From the NCBI GenBank assembly GCA_028280915.1, contig JANQKX010000543.1:1-9630 (forward strand): a stretch of DNA of 9,630 bases, written 5' to 3'. The position numbers and the translations under genes are program-made. Under the pieces are notes generated by a model. It was given only the letters and a program-made list of their open reading frames with translations. It made no database searches and was not told the DNA's origin. How positions within the stretch are numbered: position 1 is the first letter of the stretch; every line of letters starts with the position of its first letter. Source of the stretch: Kiloniellaceae bacterium. Its GTDB lineage: Bacteria > Pseudomonadota > Alphaproteobacteria > Kiloniellales > Kiloniellaceae. Shown piece by piece: positions 5,110 through 9,630 of this stretch.

Positions 5110-7074
5110 TTAGATAAAGCCGTGGCCTTTCAGGTATTCGATCACCCGGTCCGCCAGGTCATCCACCGCGTCATCGGCGCTGTTGAGCACGATGTCGGCT
5201 TGCTCCGGCACCTCAAAATCCGAATCGATGCCGGTGAAGTTCAAGATCTTGCCGGCGCGGGCCTTTTTATAGAGGCCCTTGGGATCCCGCGCCTCGCAGA
5301 CCTCAAGGGGGGTCTCCATATAAACCTCGATGAACTCGCCCTCATCCAGCAAGTCCCGGGCCATGCGGCGCTCGCTGCGGAAGGGGGAGATGAACGAGGC
5401 CAGGACAATGGTGCCCGCGTCCACGAACAGCTTGGCCACCTCGGTCACCCGGCGAATGTTTTCCACCCGGTCCGCGTCGGTGAAGCCCAGATCCTTGTTC
5501 AGGCCATGACGCACGTTGTCGCCGTCCAGGATGTAGCTGTGGCGGCCCATGGCCAGGAGCTTTTGCTCGATCTTGTTGGCGGTGGTGGACTTGCCCGACC
5601 CGCTCAGCCCCGTGAACCACAGCACGCAGGGCTTTTGCTTTTTCAAGGACGAGCGCGCCGCCTTGTCCACGTCCAGCTCCTGCCAGGTCAGATTGGTGGC
5701 CCGGCGCAAGCCAAAGTCGATAAAGCCAGCCCCCACCGTGCTGTTGGTGAAGCGATCCACCAAGATAAAGCCGCCCAGTTCCCTGTTTTCCTTATAGGGA
5801 TCAAAAGCGATGGCTTGGTCAAGGCCCAGATTACAATAGCCGACCTCGTTGAGTTCGAGGGTCTTGCCGGCAATATGCTCCAGCGTGTTCACATTGACCT
5901 TATGGCGCAGGTCGGTCACCACCACCGTGGCGGTTTTGCCACCTATTTTCAGGTCGTATTGCCGCTCGGGCAGCATGGGATTTTCATGCATCCACAAGAG
6001 ATGAGCGGCAAACTGATCGGAGACGGCCGGAGCCGCCGCGCTGGGGGCCAAGACATCTCCCCGGCTCACGTCGATCTCGTCCTCCAAGACCACGGTCACG
6101 GACTGGCCGGCAATGGCACTGTCCAAGTCCCCGTCGTAAGTGACGATCCGGGCCACCTTGCTGGACTTGCCGGAAGGGCAGACGGTCAAGGATTCGCCGA
6201 CTGAAACACGGCCGCTGGCAATGGTGCCGCTGAAACCGCGGAAGTCGGAGGTCGGACGGTTGACCCACTGCACGTACATGCGGAAGGGCTGCTCGGTGGT
6301 ATCGGAGGCCACGTCAATGGTCTCCAAGACCTGCATGAGGGAGCGGCCGCTGTACCAGGGCATCTTGTCACTGGCGGTGAAAACGTTGTCGCCTTCCAGC
6401 GCCGAGATGGGCACGCAGCGAATATCGTTCAGGCCCAGATCAGCGGCAAAGGCGCAGTATTCACTGGCGATGGCCTCGAAGCGTTCCTCGTCATAGTCGA
6501 TGAGGTCCATCTTATTGACCGCCAGCACCACGTGCTTGATGCCCAGCAGGGAGACAATATAGGAGTGGCGCCGGGTTTGGGTCAGGATCCCCTTGCGGGC
6601 ATCCACCAGGATCACCGCCAACTGGCCCGTGGAGGCACCGGTGGCCATGTTCCGGGTGTACTGCTCATGGCCCGGGGTATCGGCGACGATGAACTTGCGT
6701 TTTTCGGTGGTGAAAAAGCGGTAGGCCACGTCAATGGTGATGCCCTGCTCCCGCTCGGCAGCCAGGCCGTCCACCAAAAGCGCCAGGTCCAGCCCGCCGC
6801 CGGTGGTGCCCACCTTTTTACTGTCCGCTTCCAAGGCTGCGAACTGATCCTCGTAGATCAGCTTGGAGTCATAGAGCAAGCGACCGATCAAGGTGCTCTT
6901 GCCGTCATCCACGCTGCCGCAGGTAATGAACTGCAGCAGGCTCTTGTTTTCCTGGGCCTTGAGATAAGCCAGAATATCCTGGGAGATCAGGTCATTTTCA
7001 CTGACTGCGTCGTTCACGGGCTGACTTTCCAGTTTTGCCGCCTGGGCGGCCGACAACGAAACATCCTGTGACAT
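5110..7074 (-). CDS. cysNC: Bifunctional sulfate adenylyltransferase subunit 1 / adenylylsulfate kinase
   Basis: A 654-residue fusion (CysNC, also known as NodQ type). The GTPase half works with CysD to make adenylylsulfate (APS) from ATP and sulfate, using GTP hydrolysis to drive the reaction. The kinase half phosphorylates APS to PAPS. GTPase motifs seen: GSVDDGKS (53-60), DTPGHEQYTRN (132-142), NKMD (187-190), SALEG (224-228), followed by EF-Tu-like beta-barrel domains to about 460. Kinase motifs: GLSGSGKST (489-497), LDGDNVRHGLNKDLGF (516-531), FISPFRSERR with the family's active-site Ser563, and KGLYKKARAGKI (599-610). All key motifs are intact, so both activities are expected. Its ATG overlaps the cysD stop by one base (TAATG), implying coupled translation, and AGGAAGG lies upstream within cysD. 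PAPS would feed sulfite production for cysteine synthesis or sulfotransferases; neither pathway's next gene is in the window. Confidence 0.96.
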   Translation of the reverse strand: MSQDVSLSAAQAAKLESQPVNDAVSENDLISQDILAYLKAQENKSLLQFITCGSVDDGKSTLIGRLLYDSKLIYEDQFAALEADSKKVGTTGGGLDLALLVDGLAAEREQGITIDVAYRFFTTEKRKFIVADTPGHEQYTRNMATGASTGQLAVILVDARKGILTQTRRHSYIVSLLGIKHVVLAVNKMDLIDYDEERFEAIASEYCAFAADLGLNDIRCVPISALEGDNVFTASDKMPWYSGRSLMQVLETIDVASDTTEQPFRMYVQWVNRPTSDFRGFSGTIASGRVSVGESLTVCPSGKSSKVARIVTYDGDLDSAIAGQSVTVVLEDEIDVSRGDVLAPSAAAPAVSDQFAAHLLWMHENPMLPERQYDLKIGGKTATVVVTDLRHKVNVNTLEHIAGKTLELNEVGYCNLGLDQAIAFDPYKENRELGGFILVDRFTNSTVGAGFIDFGLRRATNLTWQELDVDKAARSSLKKQKPCVLWFTGLSGSGKSTTANKIEQKLLAMGRHSYILDGDNVRHGLNKDLGFTDADRVENIRRVTEVAKLFVDAGTIVLASFISPFRSERRMARDLLDEGEFIEVYMETPLEVCEARDPKGLYKKARAGKILNFTGIDSDFEVPEQADIVLNSADDAVDDLADRVIEYLKGHGFI

Positions 7075-7979
7075 TAGAAATAGCCTTCCTGCTTCTTCCG
7101 TTCCATGGATGCGGCTTGATCCTGGTCGATCACCCGGCCCTGCCGCTCGGAGGTTTTGGCCAGGAGGGTTTCCTGGATGATCGCCGGCAAGTTCTCGGCA
7201 TCGGACTCCACCGCACCGGTCAGGGGGTAGCAGCCGAGGGTGCGGAACCGCACCATCTTGTTTTCCGGCACCTCGCCCTCGTTCAGGGGCATGCGGTCAT
7301 CATCCACCATGATCAGCGTCCCATCACGCTCGACCACCGGACGCTCCTTGGCGAAGTAAAGAGGCGGGATAGGAATTTCTTCCAAGTGGATGTATTGCCA
7401 GATGTCGTTTTCCGTCCAGTTGGACAGAGGGAAGGCGCGGATGCTCTCGCCCTTGTTGATGCGGCTGTTGTAGAGGCGCCACAGCTCGGGACGCTGGTTT
7501 TTCGGGTCCCAGCGGTGGGAGGAGGACCGGAAGGAAAAGACCCGTTCCTTGGCGCGGGACTTTTCCTCGTCCCGGCGGGCCCCGCCGAAGGCGGCGTCAA
7601 AGCCATACTTGTCCAGGGCCTGCTTCAGAGCCTGGGTTTTCATGATGTCCGTGTGCCGCTCGGAGCCGTGGGTGAAGGGCCCGACGCCTGCATTGGCGCC
7701 CTCCTCGTTCACGTGCACGATCAGATCCAGGCCCAATTTTTTGGCCGTGTTGTCGCGAAATTCGATCATCTCGCGGAACTTCCACAGGGTATCGATGTGC
7801 ATCATGGGAAAGGGCGGCCGGCCAGGATGAAAGGCCTTCATGGCCAGATGGAGCATGACGGAGGAATCCTTGCCGATGGAATAAAGCATCACCGGATTGC
7901 GGAATTCCGCCGCCACCTCGCGGATGATAAAGATACTTTCGGCTTCCAGCTGCTGAAGATGGGTAAGCGATGGGGTCAT
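7074..7979 (-). CDS. cysD: Sulfate adenylyltransferase subunit 2
   Basis: A 301-residue cytoplasmic ATP-pyrophosphatase-type enzyme, the catalytic subunit of ATP sulfurylase; it forms APS in complex with the CysN GTPase encoded next. Seen: PP-loop YSIGKDSS (33-40), the substrate region HIDTLWKFREMIEFRD (61-76), GGARRDEEKSRAKER (132-146), FPLSNWTENDIW (183-194) and TLGCYPLTGAVES near the C-terminus. The length closely matches known CysD proteins (about 300). The ATG at 7979 follows AAGGAAAGTGAG on the minus strand. It is the first gene of a two-gene operon, sharing one base with cysNC, so its promoter should lie in 7980-8200. I could not identify a convincing operator there. Confidence 0.96.
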   Translation of the reverse strand: MTPSLTHLQQLEAESIFIIREVAAEFRNPVMLYSIGKDSSVMLHLAMKAFHPGRPPFPMMHIDTLWKFREMIEFRDNTAKKLGLDLIVHVNEEGANAGVGPFTHGSERHTDIMKTQALKQALDKYGFDAAFGGARRDEEKSRAKERVFSFRSSSHRWDPKNQRPELWRLYNSRINKGESIRAFPLSNWTENDIWQYIHLEEIPIPPLYFAKERPVVERDGTLIMVDDDRMPLNEGEVPENKMVRFRTLGCYPLTGAVESDAENLPAIIQETLLAKTSERQGRVIDQDQAASMERKKQEGYF

Positions 7980-8172
7980 TTACTCACTTTCCTTGCGCAA
8001 AGTCGGTCTGCATACCTTATGGACCCGACCCGTTAAAAGACCTGAACCAAAGTTCTCTCACCGTTTATTTGAAATAGCGGGGAAATCAACGGTATTCCGT
8101 CAAGGCGTGGTTCCTTGCTGTGGCCGTCCTTCGTCCGCGGCACTCAACTTGCCTCACTAGGTAAGGCTGGAT

Positions 8173-8202
8173 CGATAAAAAACAAGCAGGCCCAAGAACA
8201 TG
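8173..8202 (-). repeat. Copy 2 of a dispersed intergenic element
   Basis: On the plus strand it reads CGATAAAA, one base, then ACAAGCAGGCCCAAGAACATG, matching copy 1 (4814-4846). It lies 194 bases upstream of cysD on the minus strand, much like copy 1 upstream of the M23 gene. On the minus strand an ATG at 8201 opens a 14-codon frame to a TAG at 8157 (MFLGLLVFYRSSLT), without a clear ribosome site. Confidence 0.6.
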
Positions 8203-8307
8203 TAGAGCCGCCAAAATGCCAGCTTTGGCTATATTTTCGGTTAATTTTCACCGAGATTCAGCATTTCCTCATATGAGAGCCTGGTATCCGATCCTCCGGT
8301 CCGCCCC

Positions 8308-8334
8308 ACCGGGCCCATGAGGCCCGGGCCCGGT
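8308..8334. repeat. GC-rich inverted repeat upstream of the oxygenase gene
   Basis: ACCGGGCC (8308-8315) and GGCCCGGT (8327-8334) are perfect complements around 11 bases. An alternative 7-base pairing uses 8309-8315 and 8321-8327 with a 5-base loop. No T-run follows, so it is not a typical terminator. It could be an operator or a mutually exclusive RNA fold, but no function can be assigned. Confidence 0.4.
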
Positions 8335-8380
8335 TACCCATGGCTACCTCGAGCGCCTTCGGGGAATTGATTTCGAACAA

Positions 8381-8408
8381 TTGGCGACACGGGCGAAGCT
8401 GTTATATG
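8381..8408 (+). promoter_or_regulatory. Possible sigma-70 promoter of the oxygenase gene
   Basis: TTGGCG (8381-8386) and TATATG (8403-8408) are each 4 of 6 matches to the -35 and -10 consensus with a 16-base spacer. Transcription would start near 8415, inside the hairpin at 8409-8435 and about 40 bases before the chosen ATG. The match is modest. Confidence 0.3.
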
Positions 8409-8435
8409 AAGGGCCGGATTCCTTTGTCGGCCCTT
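8409..8435 (+). repeat. Hairpin just before the oxygenase ribosome binding site
   Basis: AAGGGCCG (8409-8416) and CGGCCCTT (8428-8435) form a perfect 8-base-pair stem with an 11-base loop, directly ahead of the Shine-Dalgarno region at 8439-8448. As DNA it could be an operator overlapping the proposed start of transcription. As RNA it could affect initiation if the transcript starts upstream. Confidence 0.4.
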
Positions 8436-8438
8436 AGA

Positions 8439-8448
8439 AGAGGTAGGG
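8439..8448 (+). promoter_or_regulatory. Ribosome binding site deciding the oxygenase start
   Basis: AGAGGTAGGG ends 5 bases before the ATG at 8454. It supports that start over the in-frame ATG at 8340, whose preceding bases (GGCCCGGTTACCC) hold no comparable site. Confidence 0.55.
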
Positions 8449-8453
8449 TGCCC

Positions 8454-9101
8454 ATGTTTGCCAGCGTTAACGCTCAACCCGTCTTTCCCACCCTGATCTG
8501 GGTTCACGATCTGCCCGCCGAGGTGCGCGACCGCATGAACGCCCAGCTGAAGCAGGATCTGGACCGCATGACTTCGCCCCGGCCGTCCCTTCCGCCGGCC
8601 GGCAACTGGCAAACCATCCATACCCTGCACAAAAAGCCGCAAATGGAGGAGCTGAACGGCTATGTGCACGGGGCCTGCAGGGGCATCTTGGACAAGATGG
8701 CGGTGGACTACGCGGATACGGTGATCACCGGCTGCTGGGCCAACATCAGCCCGCCCGGCGCGCCTCATCCGCCGCACATTCACCCCAATAACTTTTTAAG
8801 CGCGGTTTATTACCTGGCCGCCCCGGCGGGCGCCAACACCATCTTTTTCCACGACCCGCGCCCCCAGATCGAAATCATGGCACCCCATTTCAAGGCGCGG
8901 AACAAACTCAACAGCACCCTGCAGCACGTGGAAGTGAGCGAAGGCCGCCTGGTGGTGTTTCCGTCATGGCTGGTCCATTCCGTGCCGCCCAACAAGAGCG
9001 ATGCCCTGCGCATGAGCATCTCCTTCAACATCCTGTTGAGCGACTACGGCGAAAAGGTCGCCCAGCCCCGCTGGCAAGGCATCCCGCTCAAGGACATTTA
9101 G
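8454..9101 (+). CDS. Putative 2OG-Fe(II) oxygenase (TIGR02466 / 2OG-FeII_Oxy_5 type)
   Basis: A 215-residue predicted cytoplasmic non-heme iron dioxygenase, expected to couple 2-oxoglutarate decarboxylation to hydroxylation of an unknown substrate. Seen: GCWANISPPGAPHPPHIHPN (93-112) with the HxH pair His108/His110, then LSAVYYL (115-121), IFFHDPRP (130-137), GRLVVFPSWLVHSV with the distal His175, and RMSISFN with Arg186, suited to bind the 2-oxoglutarate carboxylate. Similar proteins also show HxH where classical enzymes have HxD; I recall this from the family and have not verified it. The ATG at 8454 is chosen because it has a good ribosome site and gives the usual short N-terminus (FPTLIWVHDLP). 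The longer frame from 8340 adds 38 unconvincing residues. The gene is divergent from cysD, and a secreted DUF3047-type gene follows about 180 bases later. No substrate can be inferred from neighbours. Confidence 0.8.
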   Translation: MFASVNAQPVFPTLIWVHDLPAEVRDRMNAQLKQDLDRMTSPRPSLPPAGNWQTIHTLHKKPQMEELNGYVHGACRGILDKMAVDYADTVITGCWANISPPGAPHPPHIHPNNFLSAVYYLAAPAGANTIFFHDPRPQIEIMAPHFKARNKLNSTLQHVEVSEGRLVVFPSWLVHSVPPNKSDALRMSISFNILLSDYGEKVAQPRWQGIPLKDI

Positions 9102-9119
9102 CCTGAAAGACAAATAGAA

Positions 9120-9168
9120 GGCCGGAATCCGGCTGGCCCTGCGGCGCCCGGCCCCGGCGCGTCGCCGC
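9120..9168 (+). terminator. GC-rich inverted repeats after the oxygenase gene
   Basis: Two short dyads follow the stop codon: GCCGG-AAT-CCGGC (9121-9133), and GCGCC (9144-9148) with GGCGC (9156-9160), extended by GCG at 9141-9143 with CGC at 9163-9165. No T-run follows, so termination is only a possibility. Confidence 0.25.
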
Positions 9169-9282
9169 GCCCGCACTTCACGGTAGTGTGTTGATCGCGT
9201 ATGGGAATTTGTATTCCTCCGCGTACGGCCCGCCTTATCTAGATTCCTGAACTCTTGTCAAAGTCAGTTGAAGGCGGCGCCC

Positions 9283-9630
9283 ATGCAGCCCGGCATTTAC
9301 CGGTACGGTCGAGGGATCGACGGTAGCGGACGTTTGTTTACCCTTGGCCTGGCGGCGCTGGCGGGGATGGTGCTTTTCCTGTCCGCCACGCCCAGCCTGG
9401 CCGAATCCTCGGGTGGGGCCGACCCCTCCGGCGTGGGCCAACCCTCCGGCGCGGCCGGTGACTGGCGCCTGTTCGAGGTTCCCGGAAAAGAGCCCGCACA
9501 GTTTTCGATCAGTCACGACGAGCAGATCGAGATCTCGGCCGATCAAGCGGTTGCCTTCCTCTACCGCCCGATCAGCGAGGCTGAGGAATCCCAGGACCGG
9601 CTGGCCTGGCGCTGGCGGGTGGATGAAGCA
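9283..9630 (+). CDS. Secreted DUF3047-type protein (3' truncated by window)
   Basis: The frame opens at the ATG at 9283, preceded by GAAGG, and runs without a stop to the window end (116 codons). The N-terminus has a basic start (YRYGRG), a hydrophobic core (LFTLGLAALAGMVLFL) and ATPSLAES with a probable signal-peptidase I cut after SLA near residue 40, so the product is likely periplasmic. After a Gly/Ser/Pro-rich linker come DWRLFEVPG, FSISHDEQIEISADQAVAFLYRPI and LAWRWRVDEA. The pattern of a W-F-V-G opening, a strand pair and WRWRVD resembles the start of DUF3047 proteins, whose function is unknown to me. Only the first part is visible, so the family call is moderate while the signal peptide is clear. 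Confidence 0.68.
   Translation, partial: MQPGIYRYGRGIDGSGRLFTLGLAALAGMVLFLSATPSLAESSGGADPSGVGQPSGAAGDWRLFEVPGKEPAQFSISHDEQIEISADQAVAFLYRPISEAEESQDRLAWRWRVDEA

Larger units (their letters stand above)
7980..8453. other. Divergent intergenic region between cysD and the oxygenase gene
   Basis: About 470 bases with no supported gene, between divergent cysD (minus) and the oxygenase (plus). It should contain both promoters. Visible items: the second copy of the dispersed element (8173-8202), overlapping GC-rich inverted repeats (8308-8334), a possible plus-strand promoter (8381-8408), and an 8-base-pair hairpin (8409-8435) just before the oxygenase ribosome site. A frame open from an ATG at 8340 gives an N-terminal extension unlike the family and is not taken as coding. 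Confidence 0.6.

Noticed and set aside
5122..6204. 360-codon plus-strand open frame opposite cysNC
   Set aside because: The minus strand encodes an unmistakable CysNC with all motifs; the opposite frame is open because of GC-rich codon use.
7035..8036. 333-codon plus-strand open frame opposite cysD
   Set aside because: It mirrors the conserved cysD coding frame and has no family features of its own.
8081..8098. GGAA-N10-TTCC dyad upstream of cysD
   Set aside because: Only four complementary bases per side and no known regulator motif that I can match; too likely by chance.
8340..8453. N-terminal extension of the oxygenase from the ATG at 8340
   Set aside because: The extra 38 residues do not resemble the family, the ATG lacks a ribosome site, and the segment holds promoter-like and hairpin sequences.

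Overview
The window is a GC-rich stretch of ordinary bacterial chromosome, most likely from an alphaproteobacterium (a Rhodospirillales-type organism is my best guess). The reasons are the split ATP sulfurylase with CysN fused to APS kinase, the bactofilin overlapping a membrane-anchored M23 peptidase, and the general codon and GC style. This is inferred from gene content; there is no rRNA or other taxonomic marker.

Left part (1-2648, plus strand): the 3' portion of an ABC ATPase of the polysaccharide-export type with a lysine-rich tail, then a type II haloacid dehalogenase, then a PLP-dependent threonine/serine ammonia-lyase without an ACT domain. The last two are 46 bases apart and may be co-transcribed.

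Middle (2713-4642, minus strand): a two-gene cell-shape module, an M23 (LytM) peptidase with a membrane anchor and coiled coil, overlapping a bactofilin. It converges on the ammonia-lyase gene across a long hairpin (2649-2700) whose two mismatches become G-U wobbles only in the minus-strand RNA.

Right-middle (5028-7979, minus strand): a sulfate-activation operon, cysD followed by cysNC, coupled through a TAATG overlap and ended by a clear intrinsic terminator (5028-5068). CysD and the CysN part make APS from sulfate and ATP, and the CysC part makes PAPS.

Right end (8454-9630, plus strand): a putative 2OG-Fe(II) oxygenase with an HxH motif, and the 5' end of a secreted DUF3047-type protein cut by the window edge.

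Most coding content is familiar. The best unexplained signal is intergenic. A 30-33 base element (4814-4846 and 8173-8202) occurs once upstream of each minus-strand operon, with 26 of 30 aligned bases identical plus a 3-base indel. Both copies can be read on the minus strand as a very short ORF in which the indel is exactly one codon. I saw no tRNA, rRNA, CRISPR array, insertion sequence or phage gene.
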